64,000 nucleotides of DNA from Styela clava (lineage: Eukaryota; Chordata; Ascidiacea; Stolidobranchia; Styelidae): assembly GCF_964204865.1 (NCBI RefSeq), contig NC_135261.1:10974001-11038000 (forward strand), written 5' to 3'. How positions within the stretch are numbered: position 1 is the stretch's first letter; every line of letters begins with the position of its first letter. The notes under the pieces are model-generated. The model did no database searches. It worked only from the letters and a program-made list of their open reading frames with translations, and was not told where the DNA came from. Positions 1 through 13,400 of the stretch are shown in pieces. Made by a program: the position numbers and the translations under genes.

Positions 1-100
1 TACAATATTCCGTAAATTTTGTCGAAAGTAGACAAGCTAAACCATCGACATTTCTCATTGCCCTTGATCTTTTACAGAACTTCAAGAAGCTGTATTAAGT

Positions 101-1069
101 GGGGAAAGTGGGGAAGGTTGGGACACTTTTTTTCTTTTGCATATTTTGAGCCGTTAATTCTGCATATTCTCTTAAGTTTGCGGGACTAATGCATAGAGGG
201 GATAGTTTTTATTCAGCAACAAAGAAATTCCCTTGCGACACACATCTTACTACCAAAATGCTTTGAAAAACGTCTGTCAAGTGTCCCACTGTACCCCACT
301 TGTGGGGCACAATCGGACAGACCCTGGGGCACAATGGGTCAGTCTGTCAAAATTCAACGAAGTATGCCCTTAAAAATAAGCAGTTAATCAGCATAATCGT
401 CTAAAGTACGGGGAGACTTCGAATTTGAAGATTTAATATTTTTAAAATCAATGTTCAACTGAAATAGTTCATATATTTCGACAAAACATTTTGCAAAAAA
501 ATTTGATTATTTCCTTCCTCGAATCTAAATCTGGAAATATTATTGATTCTCGAATATATTCCATATTGGGCCATGGGTCGAAAGAAACCATTATATTACA
601 CAAAATATAACGCATCTCTAAGTTTCTAAGCACTTATTGTATCAAACACTGTCGAATTGTGCCCTGTAGAGCATGTCCCACTGAACACCGGTCCATTGTT
701 CCCTATAGGAAACAAATACTTTCAGACCATCCCACGGCAAAATTCGGAAGGCACAGCCAATCGCTAACGTTAGGAATATTTTACAGTGGACTGACGCTAA
801 AGAATATCAGACGATGGTTTGTCTCGTTGGAAAGGCTAAACTAAAAAAAAGAAAAAACTGGAACGGTGAAATTTTTTTTCCACCTCCCAAAACCAATTTC
901 ACCCCATAGCTTGCGCCGCTCTACCCGTCCGTTGTCCGTTCGCGGGGACGTTGTAACTCACCGAAGGGCGGATTGGAACATCGAGCCGCGGACAGGATTG
1001 CGGATATAGTATCAGTGTGATAGCTGATTTTCCACTGTGCCCCATGTCCCAACGTACCCCACCTTCCCC
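101..1069. mobile_element. Foldback DNA transposon, non-autonomous
   Basis: The segment is bounded by inverted repeats of about 25 bases. The left arm at 101-124 reads GGGGAAAGTGGGGAAGGTTG and onward; the reverse complement of 1045-1069 reads GGGGAAGGTGGGGTACGTTG and onward. More G-rich and C-rich relatives of this motif lie just inside (282-350). No transposase is visible between the arms, so this looks like a MITE-type non-autonomous element. I could not find a convincing target-site duplication, so the exact ends and the superfamily are open. Short open frames inside it (659-844, 1037-1222) look like chance. Confidence 0.55.
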
Positions 1070-1365
1070 TACGCCAAAAGCAGTATTACCAAGAAGGTAA
1101 TTTCGTTCACAAACGTTAGGTTCGTGCTGCAAAGTGTTGCTGCGGTTGAGTCAACTTTATTACTTATATCTGCTTGCGCAGCCAGTTTTCCTATCGATAT
1201 GGAAACGGAACGGAACTGCTAAACTTTAATGTTTTGACCCTATGCTCATCAGTGTCACCTTGAAGCAGAGTTTATCGAGAAACGAGAAACAAAATGAAAT
1301 TTATTAAATATAATTTTCAAATGAAATAGATATTGATACGAAACATCCGATAACCTTCTCGTTTG

Positions 1366-2330
1366 TTAGAGCTGAGTAGCATCAGTATCATCACATTGTT
1401 CTATCTTTTTATCCACAAGTGATTGTTGAAAATTACTTTCCTGCAACGTGGAGCAATCAAGTTGTAAAAATATCGATACTGAGTGACTAATAAAACTGTT
1501 GAAAATATCGATAGTGGTAGTTAACAAATTGCGGAGTACAGCAAATTTTTCATTCATCAATAGAGCCATTCTCATGCATGGATTCAACAACTTTCGAATA
1601 TTCAATTACAAACATGATGGATTTCTACATGCGGCGTATAAAAATAACTTAGTGTTGTAAGTATATACTGTAAGAGGAGATTGATGGAGAAAAAACTTCG
1701 TTATATGTATATATATTATATGTATATAAATAGGAGTACAGCAAATTTTTCATTCTTCACAAGCTTTTTTTTTCATTTGTATGTCACTACCAATAGAACC
1801 ATTCTCATGCATGGATTCAACAACTTTCGAATATTCAATTACAAACATGATGGACTTCTACATGCGGCGTATAAAACTAAATTAGTGTTGTAAGTATATA
1901 CTGTAAGGGGAGATTGATGGAGAAAATACTTCGTTATATGTATATATATCCCCCCCAGACCCCCCCCCCCCCCCCCCCCCCCCCCATTGATGAGACATTG
2001 ATGAAAACAGATCTGTCTGCTGTTAAAAAATAAAACTTTGTAAGACATTTGCTTCATATGATTCAAATTGAAATATTTCACGGTAACACGAAGGGCCAAA
2101 AGTTGTGAATGCTGATAGAATATTTATTATCAAAATAAAGTAGAGAAGGAAGTGACAAATTACTTGGCTATTTGAATATTCAAACTTTATTAAAATAGTT
2201 GTATATCAAAGAGAAAGTAAATAATGTCAATTTAAAATATTCTTTAAAATGTTTTATCACTCACTGAATTTGAAGAAGATTTTAGAATTTCTTTTAATGG
2301 TTCGATCTCTAACTATCATGTTGATAAAAA
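1366..2330 (-). pseudogene. Decayed partial copy of the 31-36 kb unknown gene
   Basis: Three pieces match, in the same order and strand, the last three exons of the unknown gene at 31253-36156. At 1366-1440 a terminal exon is intact: splice acceptor, 24 codons and stop, the same length as 31253-31327; both start with SNFQ after the first residue and share D-K-x-I-x-Q-C-D near the end (about half the residues identical). At about 1986-2024 is the 5' half of the preceding exon (FSSMS kept), which then runs into the poly-C tract. At about 2262-2325 is a copy of the exon containing FINMIV, with an internal deletion, an extra A that shifts frame, and the GTGAGT donor kept. A copied gene end later disrupted is the simplest reading. 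Confidence 0.7.
1533..1985. repeat. Tandem duplication ending in a poly-C tract
   Basis: About 180 bases starting near 1533 recur near 1734, sharing long stretches such as CATTCTCATGCATGGATTCA and GAGATTGATGGAG. The second copy ends in a run of C broken only by AGA (about 1951-1985). The block sits inside the decayed exon copy at 1366-2330 and separates its two halves. The C run is a likely assembly or polymorphism hotspot. Confidence 0.8.
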
Positions 2331-2775
2331 CTTGTGCCTAATTTTCAATCTGTTTATCAAAGTAATAACAGTATGGCACATCATTACATCGATTTTAATC
2401 AGAATTAGAAGCAAGGTCACAATAAAAGCTCAGAAATTAAAGAGAATGATCTCTGAGCGAAGCTATTACCATTTGACGCGAGACTTGAAGCAGTTCGCGA
2501 CAATTCGGTCAGGAAAACAGTTACGAGGTATTGAATCACACAGAACTGAAACAAATGAAAAACAAACAAACATTTTTTTGGCCTGCTAGGTAGACTAACT
2601 GTAATCGGGTGAGAGTTCACACCCAACCGAGTTTGACTGCTGAAAACTATTCTGGAGGGACAAGTTTCAAAAGTTTAGAAAAACACAGTCCATTGTAGTA
2701 CCTGTGAAACTAAGCACAACGGCGCAATATTTCGCCGATGCCAGTGCCTGTTCATGGCCTTTGGAGGCCATAAGC

Positions 2776-3334
2776 CAGAGTCGCCCAAATCGTGGACCGC
2801 GGGTCATATGTGGCCGCGGAAGCATTTCGAGTGGCCCGCGCTGTATTTTTCAGAATAGAATAAAATATTTGAGAATGAGAATTCGTTGATGTATATTATG
2901 GATTGTTCGGGTTGCCAATGTTTTACGTCCGGAAATAAAAGAGGTGTTTGCAAAAATATCAGACCACAACGCGTCGTGTTGAGGAGCTTGGGAACTCTGC
3001 AGTGGAAACTTTAATTGCAAAAACGGGGGAAAGTTTCATCATATTCCTTGGAGCTTGAGGAAAGCGCTGACATTAAGTTTACTGATTAGTTTGCGACTTG
3101 GCGATCTTCTTGCGGGAAGTTAATGATGATTTGAAATTACCGAAGAGCTCGCAGCCATTGTCCCTATTAAGGGTACGACTAGAGGCATTGATTTGTTGGG
3201 GGCTGTTATAAAATTTTTTCTATTAACCTGTAGTCAGTGTAGCCAAACTTGAACATAACTATCATGTTAAGTGGCCCGCGCGATTATTAGTAAACTACAT
3301 GTGGCCCTTCGGCCAAAAAGGTTGGACGACCCTG
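2776..3334. mobile_element. hAT element with transposase fossil
   Basis: Terminal inverted repeats are CAGAGTCGCCCAAAT on the left and, read inward from the right, CAGGGTCGTCCAACC. The flanking 8-bp target duplications are CCATAAGC (2768-2775) and CCCTAAGC (3335-3342), 7 of 8 identical. Eight-base duplications with CAG...CTG termini are the hAT hallmark. Inside, around 3130-3210, one frame reads EITEELAAIVPIKGTTRGID, which resembles the hAT transposase-derived region of ZBED/GTF2IRD2-type proteins (a match made from memory). Surrounding frames are broken, so the element is a fossil. Confidence 0.8.
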
Positions 3335-3342
3335 CCCTAAGC

Positions 3343-4482
3343 ACTCAAGACTTTGGTGCCCTTTTTACAAAATATAATAAGAGGAATGTAACTAGTGTTC
3401 CGTGTTATCTGAAATTGAAAATAAGTTTCAAGGACCAAGACCCAAGCTGTGATTTTTTTTTTAACTTTGCATTTCCCGAATTTACTACATAGGCCCACAT
3501 ATAAAGTCATCCCGGCTGTCTTCATTGACTATATTGTCATCGAGAGTTCATGCGCATATACTCTGCCTAAATATTGGTTTCGGTTCAAAAAATAGAAAAT
3601 AATTGACGTTGTCGATACAAAATAACTCGAAATTAGCCATACAATGAATGAAGTGCACTCTATCTCTGTCATTAACGTTTTCTTTTAAATATGGGTATTC
3701 TCGTTTTAAGTCATTTGTTGATTTACATTTTCTTTTGGGCATTTCAACAGGTAATTTAGCCACTTTTAGTCAAATTACAGACCTTGACATTGGCTTGACA
3801 ATTTTGTTTTACTTCAAGCAAGGCTCAACGCAAAAACCAAATGATACACGTAAAAAGGAAATTTTGTTTTAGAATATTCCGAGTTTCACCCATGTTCTCT
3901 GCAGCTGCAATGTCAACATAGTTTGCTTCAGCGCACTAATCATCAGCTTACCCAGAGCATTCCGCCAACATGACAAGTTTAGCCGATACAATCTAATGAA
4001 ACTATGCAATTACATTCCAAAAAATCACGTAATCGTGGATATTGTGGCGGGGATTGAAGATATTAATAGAATTATTTTAATGTTCTATTTCCATGAGCCA
4101 ATAATTTGTCAATGAGAGCCAATAATTTGCCAATAAGAGTCTGTCACATATATTCACACGTAGCCATTGTCGTCACCCATATAAAATAGAAAAAAACCCG
4201 CAATAACCTATACCTTCATTTTTTGTGTTGTAACAAAATGCGTCGTTTTATATTTGAAAATTTAAAAAAGAGACAAAACAAATAATCTCTGCTCTTCTAT
4301 AATATGGAGCACGCACGTATCGAATATCAGACGATGCATATATATTGTTAAGTACCATTATTTTTTCTGCCGTTCAGAATCGACTTTCAGCAGCAAAGAT
4401 TCTTCATAGTTAGACTTAATTCGGACGCCGAGATTCCAAAAGTAAAACGAGCTTCGTGATTGTTGACGATATTGATGTCAAA
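3343..4482. other. Upstream region of the lectin gene, no gene seen
   Basis: AT-rich sequence without a convincing coding exon. It lies directly upstream of the lectin signal-peptide exon and should hold its promoter, but I see no clear TATA box or initiator to name. Confidence 0.4.
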
Positions 4483-7400
4483 ATGAAGATTTGTATGCGG
4501 ATCGTTTTCATCAAACTTCTCATGATCACATTAATCAAAGGTAAGTATAATGTACGACAATCAGTTTCAAAAATTGTTTTTGTCTATGCCTCGTTATCAT
4601 TGCCGCTATACCATTGAGTCATGGTAAAAGTGACAAAAGTAGGTAGGAATAGGCAACTTACAGAAATTACAGTAATGTCTAAAATGGTTTTTTTTTATAT
4701 CAATTTATTGATTGTTGAATTGGTTGAGTTCGTTATTTTTCAAACAGTTAGTACTATAAAGAATATGTTCTTTAATTTATGTGGTGTTAATATTTTATTA
4801 TAATTTAAATTGTTATCATTGAGGTATGACTAGAGAATATATTCGTATGCAAATTAGTAGGCTTCCTATATCGCTATTTTTACAATTCGAATATTCTAAA
4901 TTAAGTTGGTCCATACCCTGACATGCGGGCCGCATTCATGATAAAAGACTGATTTGAACGGTAAACTCTCATTCTTTAATATATTTAAAGTGTGTAAACT
5001 CTCGATATTTTGATCACTTCAAGGTTTTCTCCGACTGCGGCCCGCGAGACCTCCTCAAAAGTGTTTGTGGCCCTTCAACCTCGCAACTTTGGACCGCCAT
5101 GTTCTAATGAATCCATTTTACAAACTCAAAAACAAAACAAAAAATTATGATAAAATTTTTTTCATGACAGGTTGACATAAATCATTTTGCTGCAAAAGTG
5201 GCAAGTTTAGATTCCTAAAATAGATTTTATTCGAATAGCACAAATTTTTAATTTAGTATAAACTCAATTTTCGACTGGAGAATTGGAAGTTTTGTATGCG
5301 TGTCTCAGGCCCGGAAGTAATTTTGAATGAACTGTGATCCTGAAGTTTTCTTTTGTTTTCATTGTATGAGAATCATTGATTTTAACGTTAGAGAGAAAAA
5401 AAAAATAAGTGCAACATTACTCTGAACAAATATTTATTCTAGGTTCATATCTGAATGCTTTCAAATATTAAAATAGTTAGAGGCTCTCATCTTGACCATC
5501 TGTCAAAATTTCTGTCACAAAGCCCTCAAATGGAAGATAGTTATTATAATTTGATTCAATCAATCGTTGATTCGAAGCCTTTCTTCGTTATAGATGACTA
5601 AACACACAAATCAAACTGGTTTGAACGTGCACTACGTCACTGCTGGTCGCAACAAGGAAATAGAGATGTCCAACAAATTACAACATAATTTGCTTTTTTC
5701 TAGCATAAATACATGATAAAGTTTGTGATGAAGCATCTGTCACCTGGGATTGTTTTTGTTACCTTTCTTTCCTTTTTTCTTAACGTCTTCTTTCTGTTTC
5801 ACCAGGAGATGAATGTATGCTACCAATGACCTGCAAAAATAGAATGGTATGGAAGAAAGCTCCAGTTGCATCAAAGGTGCGATTTTAATTTTGGTTTATT
5901 ATAAATGCTCCAAATCTCCTATATTCGAAAATTGCCTGTGTCTCACTTTAAACAAAAAGATACAAAAACCACACGTGGCTGCTAGTAATACGTTTATTTA
6001 TTTTTAATAACCCTTTTCATCCCTAACAACTTAAAAATTGAAAGTCTATAAACTTACATGAAAAACAAACTGCACGCCAAATCTGAGGTGATTTTGACAA
6101 TAATTGCTAAAAAAAAACTTTTGCGGGCATCTGATCAGTGATGGTTTCTTCAAATACTCGAATCACTTGTAGGATTGTATCCGCAAATAAAGTAACTAAA
6201 CGACGGGAAACGGTTTGAATGTAAGTAATGAACTTAAATTAGTGGTTTCATATTATTTTGAAGATTTTTAAAGTCAAAGACGCCTGGCACCCATCATCTC
6301 CTTATCACTAACCCAAGGGCAATGTAAATATATCGTCATTCCCCACAATTTTACTAAAACAATCCTGAAAGTCAAAGACACTGGGCACTTATTACCCTCT
6401 CACATCACTAGCCCAAGAGCAATGTAGATATAGCGTCATTCCAAAAAAATTAACAATAACATTTAATGATGAGTAAAACAAAATAATAAATAATTTTTAT
6501 TTGATTATAGAGTTTAATGATATCGTTTACAGCTCAAAATTATTGAGTCAAATACTGGTATGTATATTTATACCTGGGACACATCAGCCGTGACATGAAT
6601 AGGGTAAAGTTGTAATATATTTAAATTGTGTTTCTAACATACTCATGGCTATATAATCGTATTGTTTACAGAATAATACCTGTTCTATGAAGCAAAAAAC
6701 ATTGGAAGGTCGGTAATATGAATCAGTAATACCTTGTTTCATTAGGTTATAAAGTGTGACTGCAACATCAACTGCGTAGCTGCAAACCTAGTATCTGAAA
6801 TGTGAAATTAATAAAATAGTAAAAGTTAGTTATGAATTTGCAGATACAACCTCCATTCGAAAACTGGAAGAATTTTACAGTTAAACTAAATACATATATA
6901 ATTTTAAAATTGGATTCATTTTAAAATTCTAATCCACAGATCGAGTGAATCAATTGTCTAGCATAATTTATTCTTTGCAAAGACAATTGAGTAATGCAAA
7001 CATGTCGACAGTAAAAGAAGATGCCGAGATTACAACTCAACCACACGGTAGGAACGCCTATTCTCATATTGCCTTCAAGTGGTGACCCCATGACATGCCA
7101 CCATATATATTTTTACAAATGGTTCATATAAGCAATTCAAGAATGTATTGATTGACAAAAATAGATAAATGGATTGAACTAAGAAAAATAAATTCAATAA
7201 AAAGCTTTTAAAATTAAATAAATTTGATGAAAATTTATGGCTAAGTGCTTATGCCTGGCGCGCTTGATATTGCTATGTTGTTAGTATTTGAACTGGATTG
7301 GTTTCTCGGTCGAGCTAAAACAATATGCTATACAATTATCAGACTATGCCAGAATATAAAGATTCTGTTTACATCTTGCACAAGCATGAACCAATTACGG

Positions 7401-10400
7401 CTTTGAATGCCCACTACTGATCTTTTTATCTAAAATCATTTATATATATGCAATTTAATCCTAGAATACCAAAGCAAGCATTCTCCAGTCACCACTTCTA
7501 CTGCTCTCGCAACAATTAGTCAGACAAATCTATTGTCAACTACGAACCTATCACTTCTGACTACTATTGCCGAGACTTCACATCATGCAAAAGGTGAATT
7601 GAGCACAACCCAGAGCATATATATTTTTTAGGTCAGCATATGAAATGGATCAATCAAGACTTTGAATGCCCACTATTGATCTTTTTACCTAAATCAGGGT
7701 GGTTCAAAGTTGCCGACTTCGAGGTACACAAAATTATTTTTGCATTGTTCTCGGGCCACATTATTGCCAAGAATAGGTAACTAGTGCAATACAAAAAAAA
7801 AACTTTTATTGTGAAAACACATTGATCAACATTTGTAATTTATCAAGCTAAAACATGGAAAAAAAACATCAAAAAACTTCCTATATCTATATTTAGTGTA
7901 AGATTTCAAAGTCTTCATAACGGAAAAAGTGCTTCCGCAAATGTAATTGCTTTTGAACATCGATAAGACTATTAAAGCAAATTCTTAACTTTCGAAAATG
8001 CTCATTGATCTCAAGATTCTAAAATGACGTTTTGAATTATATTCTTTTGTCAGCAACACAACTTGCCGATATATCAAGCAAGCATTGTGGTATTTACTAT
8101 TTACCCTCTCATATCCAGTTAAAAATCTCTTTGAATTCGTCAGCTTTCTTTTCAAACTCATGTTTACAAAATAACTTTCAATTAACTGCAGATTGATTGA
8201 TTATCAAATATGAGGTACAGGAGGCTAACTACTAAATTTTCTGGCATATAGGCAGCGTTTTTATAATACTATTTAGGCTGTTTGCAAAAAACAACCGGCA
8301 TGAATTATATTGTTATTGTTAGGCCATAACATTGATGTTCAATTATCAGGCCTAGTTAACCTAGGCTATTAGAATCTGATTTCGGTGCAATTTTTAGTTT
8401 TTCTATGATGAGAAAATTGCTAGCATATATTCCCGACCAAGAAGATAGAAAGCCAGACAACAATTTAGACTGCCAAGCACATCCTTCAACTTCTCTAGTT
8501 GACTCAGCTAGCCGTAACAAAATATATCAAACAATTTTTCTGGTTTTATTTTTCATGAGGAGCACCAACCGCGACTACTATCCGAATGCAACTCGGGCCA
8601 CAGATAATGAAGCTACGGGCCACATGTGGGCCTGGGTTTGGACCACCCTGACCTAAATCATTTATATATATATTAACCTAGAATAGGAGAGCGATAATTC
8701 TCCTGTCACAACTTCTAATGCTATCGCAACAATTAGTCAGACCAATCTATTATCAACTACGAGCCTATCACATCTGACTACAATTGCCGACACTACACGT
8801 TACGAAAAAGTGGAATTGAGCACAACCCAGAGTAAGTATACCATATATATATCTTTTTTAAGTCAGCATATGAAATGATTCAATCACTGATTTGAATGTC
8901 CACTACGGATCTTTTTACCTAAATCATTTATATATAATTCAACCTAGAATACGAAAGCGAGAATTCTCCAGTCACAACTTCTACTGCTATCGCAACAATT
9001 AGTCAGACCAATCTATTGTCAACTACAGATCTATCACTTCTGACTACAATCGCCGAGACTGCAGTCGCGGAGACTACACGTTCTGAAAAACTTGAATTGA
9101 CCACAACCCAGAGTATGTATGCCATATATCTTTCTAGTGTCAGTATATGAACTGGATCAATTCATTGTTGTTTTAGCGGGATGTATATATTTTGTTGGTG
9201 TCGCGGATTGGAGTATTTCATACAATTCCCAGAAGCCATGGTAATCAGGTTACAATAGTTGCAGCGACCTGAATCTATTCGACTCTCGATCCGCACACCC
9301 TAATTATCGTAATTTTGTTGTCAAGAATTTGCGGCGTCATTTACAATTCAAAATGCTATAAAGCTATCATGCAGTATGCTGGGAACCTCGCCTTCAGCGA
9401 TGCTGAAAATATGTGTAATCTCAGACTGGCTAACATTTTTTAAGTCAGCATATGAAATGATTCAATCACTGATTTGAATGTCCACTACGGATCTTTTTAC
9501 CTAAATCTTTTATATATAATTCAACCTAGAATACGAAAGCGAGAATTCTCGAGTCACAACTTCTACTGCTATCGCAACAATTAGTCAGACCAATCTATTG
9601 TCAACTACAGATCTATCACTTCTGACTACAATCGCCGAAACTACAATCGCCGAGACTGCAGTCGCGGAGACTACACGTTCTGAAAAACTTGAATTGACCA
9701 CAACCCAGAGTATGTATGTCATATATCTTTCTAGTGTCAGTATATGAAATGGATCAATTCATTGTTGTTTTAGCGGAATGTATATATTTTGTTGGTGTCG
9801 CGGATTGGAGTATTTCATACAATTCCCAGAAGCCATGGTAATCAGGTTACAATAGTTGCATCGACCTGAATCTATTCGACTCTCGATCCGCACACCCTAA
9901 TTATCGTTATTTTGTTGTCAGGAATTTGCGGCGTCATTTACAATTCAAAATGCTATAAAGCTATCGTGCAGTATGCTGGGAACCTCGCCTTCAGCGATGC
10001 TGAAAATATGTGTAATCTCAGACTGGCTAACATCTATGACGTCACACAATTTGATATGTTGCTACAATACATGCGCACATTGATTACAAACGACTCAACT
10101 GCGCTTGCAGTTCACACTGGAATGTACTATAAGGTGAATCAAATATTCATAGGAACCTATCTTGTTAATATTATAAATTGACTTACCGGTAATCTCATTA
10201 ACTTGAACTGCTTCAAAACTTTGCGCCAATCGGCATTTGCCGGTTTACTGGTTGCGCGTAACCTTGAGATGAGTGTTGATTGTTACTGAATGAGTACGCG
10301 AGTGCTTGCTTTGAGCTTATTCGTTGAATAAATACGTATTTTGTGTTCTTTTATAGTATGCTATTCGAAATGTTTCAAGCTTCATGTAAACATTGAATAT

Positions 10401-13400
10401 TATTCATTTAATACGTGTATAAGGAATTTTTTGCCATGAACTATGTCAAAATAAATTTCGCTCTATTGACTAGGTCTTATTTTCAGTTAAACGCGGTCGT
10501 TCGGAACTTGGGAGTTCAATATTTGCCAAATATGACCAAACATGTAAATTTTGCTACATGAATATGTCGACCGATTCTGTCAACAGTAAAGCATAATTAT
10601 CCAGAATAATGATAAGATTTATGGAACACAAAATGAACCTATGGATCGTTTTGTCATTTCGTAATTTTCTCGTTGTTGTTATTTCCAACGTGCTATGAAT
10701 TTTTCAGGGGTTAAAGATTGTTGTTGTGGCCATTGCTTTCAAATATTTTAGAATTCCCTGTGCTCTCTGTGGGATTCTCTTTTTCCATTTGACGGTTTGT
10801 GTAATGACGTCAACAGAATTAAAAATATTTGTACAGGTTACGCCATAGGTTCTCAAAGTGCTCCGTACGGAGCCCCAGGGCTCCGCGAGAGAAACCCAGG
10901 GGCTCCGCGAGCTATTCGATTACTTTTCAAAATACTGACTTGGCTAATTTTGTAACAGTTCAAAGAAGCAATAACAGCTTTGATAATATCTGAAACAATA
11001 TATAGCCTCGAAATATGGCAAAGAGGAGAAATTAAAAAATGAAATTATTTATAAGCTGGAGCGCAGCCAGGCTTCTGAGGAGGGGGTGGGAATGGAATCG
11101 GAAACTTCCGCGCGACATTCTTCGCGATTTGAAAAAAAAAAAAGGGATTGCGAGATTTCTGTTGCGTAAATATTCAATCCATGACCGATGCGAGCATTTA
11201 ATTAAAGTGTCTTGTTCTAATAATATAATTGTGCTCGTCGTTACTCACGTTTGATTCGAGATTACTATTAGGATTACTGAAATAAAGGATTACTATTCTA
11301 AAATAACATAAAATACGTGATAAACTGCCAACTATAAATAAATTGGAGTCGTATTTTTGCGATCTTGGGATTTGTCAAACTTCATTTGTTCTTTTGCACT
11401 CGAGATTATTTTTAAGCAAGATAATAATTGATATTTTAATCGTCGTTTAAAAAATCACAAGGTCTCGGCAAAATACGAACGATTGAAATTAATTTATTGC
11501 ATGCGGCTCCGTCGGTGGTTTCAGAATGAAAAAAAGGTACATCGCGCGCACAATTGACTGTGTTACGATTTCGCAGTTACTACGATGAATCACCAGAGAA
11601 AACCTAACATAACACCAAATTTTGTGATTTCCAATGCCTATATAAAAGCGTTTTTGATCTGACGTGAGACTGCTGAAACAAAATTTATAGTGTGATCTTT
11701 CATTTTAAGTTTTATTATTTCAGAATGTCGTTTTTCAATCAAGAAATTTGAGTTTCGAATTTACCTCTTTATTAAATTATTTTTAGCGTTTTGTCGCCGA
11801 TGACTATAATATCATCACGCTAATAACCGAATTGCGTAAGCCATTTTTAGCAGTTTTGAGAAAAACGTAAAAAACCTCCTAATGATATTGTTATGCCATT
11901 GAGAGTCAATAATTTGCCATGGTTTTTTTTGATCGTAGCCGGATTTAAGTTAATTTGTATGACACAGTTAAGTGACGTCATAATGGCGCACTGTGACTTA
12001 GGCAGAAATGTGTTTATGACTTGGGCACATACGCAATTTTACTATGTGCACCAGTCCTGAAAACTAAACATTCCAAAAACGAATGTAATTCTCAGTATCT
12101 TCAATGTCTAATCCCCAAAATAGCTAATCAGTTTTAATTACAATATTTTTTATGTTTAAAAATATATATTTCATCAATATAACACGTTCCGCACACCCAC
12201 CGAAAAAAGACTAAGATTAAATATAAAGAATAAAACAGCAATACACCCAATATATAAGCCAACCAAGGTGAATTGGACTCGGACAGTAAATATCACAAGT
12301 GCACGCCTTCCTATACTGTAGTATAAATTCAAATTAATACGCGCTAAGCTAGAATCCGAGATGCAAAAACTCGTAAATACTTCGCCGAGGTTATTTTGCC
12401 TTCGTGACGTCACAATAGTCCTGCGGTAACAATGATAATTCATTATGACGAAACAATTGCACAAATGTGCATGTCATACTAAATCTTCATTTTTATGGGT
12501 TTCGGAATTCTTAATATAAAATCTGAGTTAACAGACAGGTGCGCAGCATCACATAAATACCTATTTTATAAAAAAAAACTCAAAATCGCCAAAAATGACT
12601 TACGCAATTCGGTTATTAGCGTGACGATATGGTAACATGTTTTTCACATTGAACTCATAATTCCCCACGAGAACAAAAAAGCAATTATCGTCGTCATTGT
12701 GAAACAATACATGTACGTGCCGACGGAAATTTTTGATTTAGGGAGAATAAACACCGACGTAAAGATGGTAAAAACATGCCATGCTGAGGAGAACCATCGG
12801 CGAATGTAACAAAATACAGCGGCTTTGTAAGTCTTCTGAAAATGTCAAAAGGGAAAAGATTCGGTCCATAATTTATTAATATGTTTATCAAGTGTCAAAT
12901 TTACAGTTTTAGTATACATAATTTATCTTTGAAATTTAGATTTCTTTATGACTTGTATTAACCCTATTAAAAAAGGTTTAGCATTCAAATTAAGTAAAGT
13001 ACTTTTAATTTTACTCAGGAATATTAATAGAAAAGTAACAATTTTAACATTTCATTTGGGGCTCCGTGAATAATAGTTAATCTTTTCAAGGGCTCCGCAA
13101 CACCAAAAGTTTGAGAACCCCTGGGTTACGCGACCTCATGTCACATATCTCGTTCTTAGCAGTCTCGGAAACATTTTAGTGGGTAAGGTAAACTACGGTG
13201 CGGGGACTGTAAAACATTTTATAAAAAAAGTTGTGACTCAAATAATTGGGTGTTTCGTTTCACGTTGCGACTGGAAGCATGAGTCATTAATGTGATAGGA
13301 CTTGGAAAATATAGGACAGTTCGGGTACCGATACCCTGGTAATGGTACTGGTAAGTAGCCCTACCCGTTCCACACTTCCAGATCCATTCAGGATATGATT

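Larger units (their letters stand above)
7465..9709 (+). repeat. Four tandem copies of a mucin-like stalk exon
   Basis: Four similar exons lie at 7465-7593, 8682-8831, 8948-9112 and 9530-9709. Each starts with the same acceptor context (CCTAG) and shares ATCGCAACAATTAGTCAGAC or a close variant. Copies 1, 3 and 4 have phase-1 starts and phase-1 ends, so any of them can be added or skipped without shifting frame. Copy 1 has lost the shared donor (GAGT to GAGC) and appears to use an AG|GTGAAT donor about 19 bases earlier. Copy 2 has TAG where copies 1, 3 and 4 have TAC, two bases into the exon, so it cannot be read in the usual phase. Copy 4 has 15 extra bases repeating the ETA-type unit. Confidence 0.85.

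Noticed and set aside
1950..1985. Glycine-rich peptide encoded by the C run on the minus strand
   Set aside because: It is a homopolymer artefact of the poly-C tract, not a coding region.
6672..6705. Candidate small exon after TTTACAG in the lectin gene
   Set aside because: In the required phase it meets a stop codon immediately (AA TAA).
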